64,000 nucleotides of DNA. Origin: Acidisphaera sp. S103 (GTDB lineage: Bacteria > Pseudomonadota > Alphaproteobacteria > Acetobacterales > Acetobacteraceae). Location of the stretch: positions 237,975 through 301,974 of the forward strand of contig NZ_LMUJ01000036.1 of the NCBI RefSeq assembly GCF_009765975.1, written 5' to 3'. The notes beneath the pieces were generated by a model. That model made no database searches. It was not told the DNA's origin and worked only from the letters and a program-made list of their open reading frames with translations. Made by a program: the position numbers and the translations under genes. Shown piece by piece: positions 44,210 to 52,392 of this stretch (positions within the stretch are counted from its first letter, which is position 1; each line of letters begins with the position of its first letter).

Positions 44210-45811
44210 ATGCTTCGTCGACATCTACTCGCGAGTGTGGCTGCCAGTGTGCTGGTGCCGGGTCTTCCGGCGCTGGCCGCCGGCGGTGGCACGCTGCGCA
44301 TTGCCATGACCGCGGCGGACCTGCCCAGCGCGCACGGGATTCCGAATAATGGTTTCGAGGGATACCGTTTCCTGGGGTACCCGCCCTACGATGCCCTGGT
44401 GAACTGGGATCTTCGGAGCAATCCGGACAAGCCGGCCGACATCACGCCGGGCCTGTTCACCACGTGGAAGATCGATGAGGCCAATCCGCTGCGCTGGATC
44501 TTCACCGTGCGGCAGGGGGTGAAGTTCCATGACGGATCGGATTTCAACGCCGATGCGGTGATCTGGAACCTGCAGCGCATCTACGACGAGAAGTCGCCGC
44601 ATTACGATGCGCCGGCGGCGCCGATCGTGAAGGCGGCGGTGTCGATGGTCGATACCTATGAGAAAGCCGAGGATGGGACGATCATCCTGACCACGAAATA
44701 TCCGTTCAGTTTCCTGCCGTATCTGCTGACCCGCGTGCTCATGGTCAGCCCGGCGCAATACGATACGGTGGGAAAGACCTGGGCGGCGTTCGGCAAAAAT
44801 CCGTCCGGCACTGGTCCGTTCAAGATCACGCGGGTGGTGCCTGGCCAGTATATCGAGATGGTCCGGAACGAAAACTACTGGGACAAGAGCCGCATTCCGA
44901 AGCTGGACAAGCTTGTGGTCAGTCCGATGGCCGAGGCCACGACGCGCATCGCGGCATTGCGGTCCGGCCAGGTGGATTGGATCGAGGTGCCGGCGCCGGA
45001 TTCCATCGCCTCGCTGAAAGACGCTGGCTATACCGTGACGTTATGGCCGTATCCGCACACATGGCCTTATGTCGTCAATACCGAACCGGGTTCGATCTTC
45101 AGCGACGTGCGTGTGCGCCAGGCGGCGAACTATGCGATCGACCGGGAAGGTCTGTGCAAGCTGCTGAGCGGCACCGCCAAGCCGGCGGTCGGGCTGTACC
45201 CGCCGGGTCATCCGCTGTTCGGGACGCCGACGGAGAAATACACCTATGATCCGGCCAAGGCGAAAGCGCTGCTGGCCGCGGCGGGCTATGGGCCTGGGAA
45301 GCCGGCGAAGGCGAAGATCATGATTTCGACATCGGGGTCGGGGCAGATGCTGCCGATCCCGATGAATGAGTTCCTGCAACAGAATTTCACCGCGGTTGGG
45401 ATGGATATCGATTTCGACGTCGTCGAATGGGGCACCATGCTGGTGGCGATCCGCAGCGATCCCACCGCGACCCAGTCGCATGGCGTGCAGGGCATCAATA
45501 TCAGCCTGAGTTCGGTCGATCCCTCAACGATGTTCCGGTACTATGCCAAGGACAGCTTCTCGCCCACCAATTACAACTGGGGGCACTGGGACAATCCTGA
45601 GGTCACCGCGATGCTGAAGAAGGCGCAGGCCAGCTTCGACGCGGCGGAACAAACGAAGGTGCTGGCCGCGGCGCACGGCAAGATTGTCGATGATGCAGCC
45701 TGGGTCTTTATCGTGCATGACCTGAATCCTCGGGCCATGTCGAAGAAGGTGCAGGGCTTCGTCCCGGTGCAAAGCTGGTTCATCGACTTCACGCAGATTT
45801 CGCTGGGGTAA
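44210..45811 (+). CDS. ABC substrate-binding protein, family 5, copy 2
   Basis: Starts 15 bases after copy 1. The 533-residue product has a signal peptide (MLRRHLLASVAASVLVPGLP, cut near ALAA) and follows copy 1 along its full length, for example IPNNGFEGYRFLGYPPYDAL against IPNNGGEGFRFLGYPAYDS and identical blocks such as KAKIMISTSGSGQM. The two clearly arose by tandem duplication. Two binding proteins for one transporter would widen the range of ligands. The signal here is Sec-like rather than clearly twin-arginine. Confidence 0.94.
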   Translation: MLRRHLLASVAASVLVPGLPALAAGGGTLRIAMTAADLPSAHGIPNNGFEGYRFLGYPPYDALVNWDLRSNPDKPADITPGLFTTWKIDEANPLRWIFTVRQGVKFHDGSDFNADAVIWNLQRIYDEKSPHYDAPAAPIVKAAVSMVDTYEKAEDGTIILTTKYPFSFLPYLLTRVLMVSPAQYDTVGKTWAAFGKNPSGTGPFKITRVVPGQYIEMVRNENYWDKSRIPKLDKLVVSPMAEATTRIAALRSGQVDWIEVPAPDSIASLKDAGYTVTLWPYPHTWPYVVNTEPGSIFSDVRVRQAANYAIDREGLCKLLSGTAKPAVGLYPPGHPLFGTPTEKYTYDPAKAKALLAAAGYGPGKPAKAKIMISTSGSGQMLPIPMNEFLQQNFTAVGMDIDFDVVEWGTMLVAIRSDPTATQSHGVQGINISLSSVDPSTMFRYYAKDSFSPTNYNWGHWDNPEVTAMLKKAQASFDAAEQTKVLAAAHGKIVDDAAWVFIVHDLNPRAMSKKVQGFVPVQSWFIDFTQISLG

Positions 45812-46152
45812 AGGCGAGGGGCGCTGCCCCTCGTGAAACCTGACCGGCGACTCGCCTCAGGCACCGCGGGCGGTGGGCTGATCGCGCGCATGTGATCGAG
45901 CCTGGGCAGACGGCCGGGAATAACCGGCGGCGCGCGACGTCAATGTCCATGATGGGTCTCGTGCGGCACCCGTTTCTGTGCGGGGCGTCCTGCAACCGTC
46001 CCTGGATGTCACGGTGCGCGGAGCGTAGGTCTTCTTGGGGGCCTGGGGTGCAGCCTAACCCAGTCTGGTTGTGGAAAGTCGACCCGGCAAACTGGACGTA
46101 GCGCAGGAGCGTCAAATTGCGGAGCGCACCCGAAACGCAAGAGGAATCCACA
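45812..46152. other. Gap after binding-protein operon
   Basis: 341 bases. It begins with the hairpin annotated at 45815-45833. A 69-codon frame at 45892-46101 lacks a ribosome site and family match and is not called. The rest presumably carries the promoter of the following lipoprotein gene. Confidence 0.5.
45815..45833 (+). terminator. Hairpin after binding-protein copy 2
   Basis: CGAGGGGC pairs exactly with GCCCCTCG on a three-base loop, three bases after the stop codon. There is no T run after it, but the position and GC-rich stem suggest a terminator. Confidence 0.6.
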
Positions 46153-46803
46153 ATGATTGCCGCCATAAGGATGCTGTCACTTGGCGCTGTGCTCATGCTC
46201 GGCGCTTGTGTTTCGAGGCCGCCGCCGGGTCCCGCGGCCATCGTGATGCCCGGAGCAGGCAAGGATTTCGCGGCGTTCCAGCAGGACGATGCCGTTTGCC
46301 GGCGCCATGCGGCGGCGAATACAGGTTACGGCGATCTCGCGCTGCCGCACACGGTGGGGTCGAACGCCGCAATCAGTGGCCCAACAGGAGATGCGGGCGC
46401 GGCAGCAGGAGCGCCGACCGGCTCAGGCGCTGCCGCCGCGAATGCCGCCGGTGCATCCATTCCAGAACCTAACGGTGAGGCCGTCCCCAACCAATTGGGA
46501 TATTTGCAATGTATGGCAGCGCGAGGTGACACGGTGAGGCCGGGACCCACCGGGGACGTCGAGGCGGCCAATTGGTACGGCTACCCGTATCCCTATGATT
46601 ATTCGTATCCGTACCCTTACGGTTATGGCTACGGCTATCCCTACGACTTCTACGGTGCTGGCTTCATTGGTGTATTTGGCGGCGGCTTTCACGACAGGGA
46701 CTTTCATCGAAGGTTCTTCCACGCGGCGGGCTTGCATCAGGGGTTCGTTCACGGAGGGGGCTTCCATGGCGGAGGTTTTCATGGAGGCGGCGGACACCGC
46801 TGA
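46153..46803 (+). CDS. Lipoprotein with Tyr/Pro/Gly-rich and His/Gly-rich tail
   Basis: ATG 46153 follows GAGGA and gives a 216-residue protein. The signal ends in the lipobox LGAC (MLSLGAVLMLGACVSRPPPG). The first domain (about 30-120) has the glycine-zipper-like GPTGDAGAAAGAPTGSGAAA, seen in outer-membrane lipoproteins. The tail is YPYPYDYSYPYPYGYGYGYP and then repeated FHGGG units with many histidines. It may be an envelope protein; function unknown. It resembles the low-complexity secreted proteins near 9.2-10.5 kb in style only. Confidence 0.8.
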   Translation: MIAAIRMLSLGAVLMLGACVSRPPPGPAAIVMPGAGKDFAAFQQDDAVCRRHAAANTGYGDLALPHTVGSNAAISGPTGDAGAAAGAPTGSGAAAANAAGASIPEPNGEAVPNQLGYLQCMAARGDTVRPGPTGDVEAANWYGYPYPYDYSYPYPYGYGYGYPYDFYGAGFIGVFGGGFHDRDFHRRFFHAAGLHQGFVHGGGFHGGGFHGGGGHR

Positions 46804-47168
46804 GGCGCCCTCCGTAAACGACACACCGACGTATCACGGGTAGAGGACAGAGGGCCGGCTGCGCCGATGCCCTACGACGAGCCAGAGGATTTGCGGACCA
46901 GAGGATTCGCGGGCCAGAGGACTTGGGTTCCAGAGACCGTTCAGAACCTGGGGGAGATCAAAGCCGGTAAGTCATCGCGACCTTGAATATCCCGCTTTCC
47001 CTGTGCTCCACCCGGCCGGGCCGTCCACACGAACCGCCGGGTAGACCCCCCAGCTTCTGGACGGTCTGATCAGACCGTGCATGGGCGCGCCGCGAACCGA
47101 GAAAGCTGACGAGACCGAACGTTTCGCAGGCGGCTCCCATTCGAAGGTCGCACCGTCGCTCACAGAAA
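46804..47168. other. Gap with 16-bp tandem repeat
   Basis: 365 bases between convergent genes. It holds the tandem repeat at 46882-46929 and, on the reverse strand after the anti-sigma stop, pieces that read like a beta-barrel C-terminus (for example ESGIFKVAMTYRL) but in a broken frame. I call no gene here. Confidence 0.5.
46882..46929. repeat. 16-bp tandem repeat, three units
   Basis: Three units beginning CCAGAGGA and then varying slightly (CCAGAGGATTTGCGGA, CCAGAGGATTCGCGGG, CCAGAGGACTTGGGTT), followed by a fourth CCAGAG start. Intergenic, after the Tyr/Gly-rich lipoprotein gene. Confidence 0.8.
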
Positions 47169-47954
47169 TCAGCTTTTCGACAGCATGGCCCGCCGCAGGC
47201 TGTTGGCCAGGCCATGGATCGAACCGTCGCCATCTGCGATGACGCCGTAACCCATATGCCCGTCGATCCAGGCGTACCCGTTCGCCGTCCCCGAACTGAC
47301 CGGCTGCATCGGCGCGACATCGGATCGCATGGGTTGCAGGAACAATGTGATGCGGCCGCCCTGGCCGTCGTCATAGACCAGCATCGCCGCTGGGCCGATT
47401 ATGGTGGCCAGGACCCGTCCGCCGATCAACCGGTAGCCCTGTGCGCTGAGGTCCGGCACGTTCACGCTGCGGTGCAGTTTGCGATCGATCCATGCCACCA
47501 GTTCCGTCCGGTTCTCCGGCCCGATCTCGATCGGCCGGGTGGGATCCACTGCGAATACCGAATGCGCCGCCGCGGCTTCCAATCCCAGCCGCGTCACTTC
47601 GCCCATGCGCTGCGAACCACGCGCGATCCATCCGGTGCCCACGCCCAGGCCCAGCGTCAACACCAAGGCGGCGGCAACGCGCCAGGGGCTGCTGAACAGG
47701 CTCTGGCGGTGCCGAACGGCACGCTGCTCCTGCAGGTGCCCGAGGTGAAGCGACGACGGCACGGGTTCACGCAGCTTGAACGCGAGCGCCTCGCACAGCG
47801 CCTCGGACTGTTCGCGCCAGCCCTCCACCCGGTGCCGTAGTGCCGGGTTCGCCTGCAGATGCGCTTCCACGTCGCCACGCCGCACCGGGTCGAGCCGGCC
47901 GTCGGCGTAGGCGTGCAGATCATCCTCCTGAACGGGGCGGATCGGATCGGTCAT
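47169..47954 (-). CDS. Anti-sigma factor, membrane-bound
   Basis: The 261-residue protein begins with a short cytoplasmic anti-sigma domain (DLHAYADGRLDPVRRGDVEA near residue 12, ending QSEALCEALA), without the His-Cys-Cys zinc motif of ZAS proteins. A single membrane segment lies near 90-110 (VAAALVLTLGLGVGTGWIA), and the remaining 150 residues form a periplasmic domain. Its start overlaps the sigma gene by four bases. It should hold the ECF sigma factor inactive until an envelope signal is sensed. The periplasmic partner may be the divergently encoded protein at 48642. Confidence 0.9.
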   Translation of the reverse strand: MTDPIRPVQEDDLHAYADGRLDPVRRGDVEAHLQANPALRHRVEGWREQSEALCEALAFKLREPVPSSLHLGHLQEQRAVRHRQSLFSSPWRVAAALVLTLGLGVGTGWIARGSQRMGEVTRLGLEAAAAHSVFAVDPTRPIEIGPENRTELVAWIDRKLHRSVNVPDLSAQGYRLIGGRVLATIIGPAAMLVYDDGQGGRITLFLQPMRSDVAPMQPVSSGTANGYAWIDGHMGYGVIADGDGSIHGLANSLRRAMLSKS

Positions 47955-48460
47955 TTCACCCTTCTCAGTATCGGCCGCTTCGTGCCGTCCATGTATGCGT
48001 GCAGATTGTCTCGCGCCCGGCTGAGGCGCGACATCACCGTGCCGACGGGAACCTCCAGGATTGACGCGACTTCGCGGTATTCCAGCCCCTCGACACTGAC
48101 CAGCAGAAGCACCTGCCGCTGGTCCTCGGTCAGCCGGTCCAGGCCGGCCAGCAGGTCACGCCGAATCAGGGCATCATCCTGTTCGGGGCCGATGGGAACC
48201 TCGGCGTTATCCGTCGCCTCGTCCGGCATCGTCACACGCCGCTTGCGCTTCGTTCGCCACCGGCTGACGAACAAATTATGCATGATCGTGAACAGCCACG
48301 GCCGGACAGCGGCGACCGCCGGGTCCGCCGCGACGCGGTCGAGCGCCCGCACCAGGCAATCCTGCACCAGATCGTCGGCGTCGTCCGTATCGCGCAGCAA
48401 ACTCCATGCGTAGCGGCGCAACGCGGGGATCGAGGCCTCGATCTCACCCATCAGCGTCAT
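47951..48460 (-). CDS. ECF-family RNA polymerase sigma factor
   Basis: The 169-residue protein has sigma region 2 (LRRYAWSLLRDTDDADDLVQ, then DCLVRALDRV) and region 4 (LLLVSVEGLEYREVASILEV, then VGTVMSRLSRARDNL) and nothing else, the layout of an RpoE-like group 4 sigma factor. Start ATG 48460 follows AGGAGA. The anti-sigma gene overlaps its end. A GGAATA-N15-CGTCAA promoter lies about 30 bases upstream, so it probably activates its own transcription and, through a matching site, the divergent operon. Confidence 0.95.
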   Translation of the reverse strand: MTLMGEIEASIPALRRYAWSLLRDTDDADDLVQDCLVRALDRVAADPAVAAVRPWLFTIMHNLFVSRWRTKRKRRVTMPDEATDNAEVPIGPEQDDALIRRDLLAGLDRLTEDQRQVLLLVSVEGLEYREVASILEVPVGTVMSRLSRARDNLHAYMDGTKRPILRRVK

Positions 48461-48488
48461 CAGGTCTCCTGCGGGCTTGTCAGTGCGG

Positions 48489-48515
48489 TTGACGCCTGAA
48501 CCGCCGATCTATTCC
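48489..48515 (-). promoter_or_regulatory. Candidate ECF promoter of the sigma gene
   Basis: On the minus strand: GGAATA (48515-48510), 15 bases, CGTCAA (48494-48489), about 29 bases before the sigma start codon. The pattern equals the one on the other strand at 48541, and fits the GGAA...CGT type of ECF promoters. Confidence 0.6.
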
Positions 48516-48540
48516 GCCAGGAATTATTTTTCCATGCATC

Positions 48541-48567
48541 GGAATAGCGGCGAACTTCGCGCGTCTG
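48541..48567 (+). promoter_or_regulatory. Candidate ECF promoter of the periplasmic protein-cytochrome-oxidoreductase operon
   Basis: GGAATA (48541-48546), 15 bases, CGTCTG (48562-48567), 74 bases before the chosen start at 48642. Same spacing and boxes as the site on the other strand, so both arms are probably read by the adjacent sigma factor. Confidence 0.6.
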
Positions 48568-48641
48568 TTGGGGCAACCGGCGTTCACCTGCTGACGACAG
48601 TGCGGGACGGCGGCCTACGTCAACAACGGATGGATCAGATC

Positions 48642-49247
48642 ATGAGACAAACTCTCCTTGCCAGCCTGGCGCTGGGCCTGGTGGTCGGCGCCATGGGCAG
48701 CGCCATCGCCCAGACGCCGCCGTCCCGGGTGCGCGCCACGATCGACAGCGTGAGCCCCACGGCCATCACGGTGACCCCGCGCAACGGCAGCCCCACCACG
48801 ATCGCGCTGCCGGCGGACGTGCATATCTCCGGCATTTCGATCGCCAAGATCAGCGACATCAAACCCGGCAGCTACATCGGCACCGCCGCCGCGCCGCAGC
48901 CGGACGGGACGCAGAAGGCGCTGGAGGTGCATGTGTTCCCGCCCAGCATGGTCGGTGCTGGCGAGGGTTTCCGGCCATGGGACAGTCAGCCCAACAGCAC
49001 GATGACGAACGGCACCGTGGGTGACCTGGTCGGGTCCAAGGGGCGTACCCTGACGGTGAAATACAAGGGCGGCGAGAAAACCGTGATCGTGCCCGAGGAC
49101 GTGCCGATCGTCAGCATCGAGCCGGGCACGCGCGATCTGCTGAAGCCGGGCGCGCATGTGATCGTTTTCGCGAAGAAGGGTGATGACGGGTCGCTGAGCG
49201 CGATCTCCGTCAACGTTGGGGAAAACGGCCTGACCCCGCCGATGTGA
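48642..49247 (+). CDS. Exported protein, two similar beta domains (DUF5666-like)
   Basis: ATG 48642 follows GGATGGA; an ATG at 48630 would add four residues. The 201-residue product has a signal peptide (MRQTLLASLALGLVVGAMGS, cut after AIAQ). The mature part holds two related modules: VRATIDSVSPTAITV...SDIKPGSYIG and NGTVGDLVGSKGRTLTV...DLLKPGAHVIVF, like an OB-type or DUF5666 fold in tandem. No catalytic residues are evident. It starts the operon that continues with a cytochrome b and a molybdopterin enzyme, under a candidate ECF promoter. Confidence 0.8.
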   Translation: MRQTLLASLALGLVVGAMGSAIAQTPPSRVRATIDSVSPTAITVTPRNGSPTTIALPADVHISGISIAKISDIKPGSYIGTAAAPQPDGTQKALEVHVFPPSMVGAGEGFRPWDSQPNSTMTNGTVGDLVGSKGRTLTVKYKGGEKTVIVPEDVPIVSIEPGTRDLLKPGAHVIVFAKKGDDGSLSAISVNVGENGLTPPM

Positions 49248-49316
49248 GTTTTTTTGGCTTTGCAGCGGCGGCGGGTGAAGCCGCCGCTTCTGTCCCCTCC
49301 ATGCAGGAAATACCCA

Positions 49317-49949
49317 ATGCCCTACGAACGGCAGGGGCGCTGGATCGTCATCCATCCGATGGTGGTCCGCCTTGCCCATTGGCTGAATGCCACTTCCATC
49401 GTGGTCATGGTGATGAGCGGATGGGGCATCTACAACGCATCCCCGCTCTTTGCCTTCCACTTCCCGGTCTGGGCGACGCTCGGTGGCTGGCTTGGCGGTT
49501 CCATCGCCTGGCATCTGGCGATGCTGTGGGTGCTGGTGGCCAATGCGGCGATCTACGTTGCGTATGGACTTCTGTCCGGGCGTTTTGTCCGGATGCTGTT
49601 GCCGCTGACGCCGGGACTGGTCTGGCGTGACCTGGTGGATGCCCTGTCGCTGCGGCTGTCGCATACGCCTGGGACGTATAATGCCGTGCAGCGCCTGGCC
49701 TATGTCGGCGTGCTGATACTGGGGGCGGTCGCGGTTTTGTCCGGCCTTGCACTGTGGAAGCCGGTGCAACTGCAAACGCTGGCGTCGTTGCTGGGCGGCT
49801 ATGAGGTGGTTCGGCGGATCCATTTCCTGGCCATGGCCGGAATCGTCGGTTTTGTCGTGCTGCACCTGACACTGGTCGCGCTGGTGCCGCGCACTCTGCT
49901 GGCCATGCTGACCGGTCGGGTCCATGCCGGCGCGGACGTCTCGCGATGA
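49317..49949 (+). CDS. Cytochrome b561-type membrane subunit
   Basis: ATG 49317 gives a 210-residue protein with four membrane helices. Histidines that could bind haem are in IHPMVVRLAHWLNATS (helix 1), SIAWHLAML (helix 2) and VRRIHFLAMA and FVVLHLTLV (helix 4), as in hydrogenase/formate-dehydrogenase cytochrome b subunits. It would pass electrons from the quinone pool to the exported molybdopterin enzyme encoded next, with a four-base overlap. This is the same division of labour as YedZ/MsrQ with YedY/MsrP, though this protein is not closely YedZ. Confidence 0.9.
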   Translation: MPYERQGRWIVIHPMVVRLAHWLNATSIVVMVMSGWGIYNASPLFAFHFPVWATLGGWLGGSIAWHLAMLWVLVANAAIYVAYGLLSGRFVRMLLPLTPGLVWRDLVDALSLRLSHTPGTYNAVQRLAYVGVLILGAVAVLSGLALWKPVQLQTLASLLGGYEVVRRIHFLAMAGIVGFVVLHLTLVALVPRTLLAMLTGRVHAGADVSR

Positions 49950-50698
49950 CCCGCCGGTTCGTCGTGGATGCCGCCGACCATGCCCCGCGGCTGGAAGCGG
50001 TTCGCCGCCGCCTGTTCCTGCGAAACGGTCTGTCGCTGGGGGCACTCGGGCTGCTGACCGGCTGCAATCTGCAGGACGGGGATGCGGTCGACCGTGTGTT
50101 GTGGGCGATGTCGCGCTTCAATGATCGGGTGCAGGCCTGGATGTTCGACCCGAACCGCCTGGCGCCGACCTATCCGGTCAGCGCCATCACCAAGCCATTT
50201 CCGTTCAACGCGTTCTACGCGGAGGACAGCGTTCCCGACATCGACGGCGCCGACTGGAAACTGGAAGTCTCCGGCCTGGTGCAGGATCGCACCCCATGGA
50301 CGTTGCAGCGGTTGCGCGGCTTGCCGCAATACGCGCAGATCACCCGCCACATCTGCATCGAGGGATGGAGCGCGATCGGCCAATGGAGCGGCGCTCGTTT
50401 GAGCGATTTTCTCGTTCGGATCGGCGCGGATACGCGGGCTCGCTATGTTGGTTTCAAATGTGCCGATCGCTATTATGGCAGTTTGGACATGGCCACCGCG
50501 CTGCATCCGCAGACCATTCTGGCGGTCGACTACGGCGATAAGCCGCTGCCCCCCGAGTATGGCTTTCCGCTGAAGGTGCGGGTTCCTACGAAACTTGGTT
50601 TCAAAAACCCGAAGCACGTCGCGGCGGTGTTCGTGACCAACGACTATCCGGGGGGGTATTGGGAGGACCAGGGGTACAACTGGTTCAGCGGGTCGTAG
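49946..50698 (+). CDS. Tat-exported molybdopterin oxidoreductase, sulfite oxidase/MsrP fold
   Basis: ATG 49946 overlaps the cytochrome b stop. The 250-residue protein has a twin-arginine signal (RRRLFLRNGLSLGALGLLTG, followed by Cys), then the sulfite-oxidase fold with the molybdenum-binding Cys137 in RHICIEGWSAIGQWSG and KCADRYYGSLDM. It ends GYWEDQGYNWFSGS, typical of the YedY-like branch. In that branch, MsrP repairs methionine sulfoxide in the periplasm. The neighbouring ECF sigma pair suggests a role in oxidative or chlorine stress, which is inference from context. Confidence 0.92.
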   Translation: MTRRFVVDAADHAPRLEAVRRRLFLRNGLSLGALGLLTGCNLQDGDAVDRVLWAMSRFNDRVQAWMFDPNRLAPTYPVSAITKPFPFNAFYAEDSVPDIDGADWKLEVSGLVQDRTPWTLQRLRGLPQYAQITRHICIEGWSAIGQWSGARLSDFLVRIGADTRARYVGFKCADRYYGSLDMATALHPQTILAVDYGDKPLPPEYGFPLKVRVPTKLGFKNPKHVAAVFVTNDYPGGYWEDQGYNWFSGS

Positions 50699-50724
50699 AG
50701 CGTTGTCGCCTGAGGTCGTAGGCC

Positions 50725-51990
50725 TCAAATATGCCGCCAGAGCGGCCGCGCCAGCGCCAGGCACACCAGACCAATCGATCCCGACGCAGCGGTGGCCCAT
50801 GGTGCGCCGATCGCGTCGGCCAGCAGACCGAGCGCGACGAACCCGATCGGCCCCGTACCGATGCACATTGACAGCACGCCGAGGAGTCGTGAGCGCATCT
50901 CCGGTGGTGCTGCGAGATAGACCAAGGTCGCCTGCATGGTGCTGAACCCTGCGCCGCCTAACCCGGTGAGCAGCAGCGCGCTGCCGGCGATTTCAGGCGA
51001 CGGCACCAGGGCAAACACGATCAGCATTGCCATGTAGATGGTCACTCCGCCGACATAGGCACGAGCGTACCAGGCGGGACGCAGGAAAAGCGTCAGCAGC
51101 AGGGCGCCGCAGAACGCGCCGATCCCGTCCATGCTGGCCAGGATGCCGATTCCTCCCGCGCCCAGCCCAAGCTGGTTCTGGCCGATGACGGGAACCATGC
51201 TGGTGAACGGCCAGCCGAACAAATTGTAGATGATCGTCACCACCAAGGTGGCGATCAGCCGGCGATCGCCGCGGACCAGCCGGAAGCCCTCGGCGATTCG
51301 GGTAAAGACCGGGGCGATGCCGACCAGGGCGGCGTTGCGATAACGCACACGGAACGCCGCGTACAATGCGAAAGCGTACAGCGCGACACTGAGCGTGAAA
51401 ACGCCGCCTATGCCGGCGCTGGCCAACAGCAGGCCGCCGATGGTCGGTCCTACCATGCGACTGGCGTTGTTGGCGCCCACATCGAGTGACATGGCGGTGC
51501 TCATCTGATCGCCGCCGACGGCGTCGCCGATCATCACCCGCCGCACAGGATTGTCGGTGGCCCAGCCCAGGCCGTTGAGGAAGCTGGCGACCGCGAGATG
51601 CCAGATCGCAAGCTGGCCGCTGTATGCGAGCAGTGCCAAAGAGGCCGAGGTCGTCAGCATCAGCATGACAACCGCGATCAGCGTGATGCGCCGATCGATC
51701 TTCTCGGCCCAGGCGCCGATGAAGACGCCGAACACACCCATGGGCAACAGTCGCAGCATGGTCATCATGGCAACGAGAAAAGCGGACCCGCTGTGCTGGT
51801 AGACGAAAACGCCGACGGCAATGGTCTCCAGCCACCGCACGGTGAAGACCACGAGTCCCACGGACCAGAGCCGCCAGAAATCGGGGCATCCCGCCAGCGT
51901 CAGCCGCTGCATCGATCGGGTCCGCGCAGGGGACGCGGCGATGCTCCTCGGGGCAATCGCACCCCGCGGCATCTTCAGGCGGCTTTTCAT
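50725..51990 (-). CDS. MFS transporter, enterobactin-exporter-like (MFS_3)
   Basis: ATG 51990 follows GGAG and gives a 421-residue protein; the longer frame up to 52353 is unlikely to be coding. It has 12 hydrophobic segments starting after CPDFWRLWSVGLVVFTVRWL. The loop motif GAWAEKIDRRIT and the long middle loop around VFTRIAEGFRLVRGDRRLIA are typical of the EntS/MFS_3 group, which mostly exports siderophores and drugs. It faces the Mo-enzyme operon end to end and is divergent from the binding-protein-like gene at 52393. Substrate unknown. Confidence 0.88.
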   Translation of the reverse strand: MKSRLKMPRGAIAPRSIAASPARTRSMQRLTLAGCPDFWRLWSVGLVVFTVRWLETIAVGVFVYQHSGSAFLVAMMTMLRLLPMGVFGVFIGAWAEKIDRRITLIAVVMLMLTTSASLALLAYSGQLAIWHLAVASFLNGLGWATDNPVRRVMIGDAVGGDQMSTAMSLDVGANNASRMVGPTIGGLLLASAGIGGVFTLSVALYAFALYAAFRVRYRNAALVGIAPVFTRIAEGFRLVRGDRRLIATLVVTIIYNLFGWPFTSMVPVIGQNQLGLGAGGIGILASMDGIGAFCGALLLTLFLRPAWYARAYVGGVTIYMAMLIVFALVPSPEIAGSALLLTGLGGAGFSTMQATLVYLAAPPEMRSRLLGVLSMCIGTGPIGFVALGLLADAIGAPWATAASGSIGLVCLALARPLWRHI

Positions 51991-52392
51991 CGACATCTCC
52001 TCTGCCGGAGACTGGACCACGGATGTCCCGCGCCGCGCTAGATGCGAGAAGGACCAACCATCAGAAGTCGACGTGAACGGTGGCGAAGGCGCTGAAAGGT
52101 CCGCCGACGAGAGCCCCCGCGTCGACCCGGAATCCCGGGATATCGCCGATCCACGGCTCCGTCCCATGTCGGCCAGTGATTGGCTGATCTTGGCTGCCCG
52201 GGAGCGGACGTTGCCACCAAAGCCCTCTCCGGCCGGCTGCTGAACCCGGTACGGACCTGACCGACGTCGGGGCTTTGCGTCGTCGTCGGTTTGTGGTGGG
52301 CTGGACTGAGCAGGCCTGATGTTGACGACCTTCGGGACGCCGAACCCGGACAAAAACCGCCCTTTCGAGGCACATCATTGCGGGAGATGCAG
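51991..52392. other. Divergent gap upstream of MFS and binding-protein-like genes
   Basis: 402 bases between divergent starts. The MFS reading frame stays open through it, but its composition and lack of a starting ribosome site argue against coding. It should carry both promoters. I see no clear operator. Confidence 0.5.

Noticed and set aside
45892..46101. 69-codon frame after the binding proteins
   Set aside because: No ribosome site and no coherent domain; ends inside the next gene's leader.
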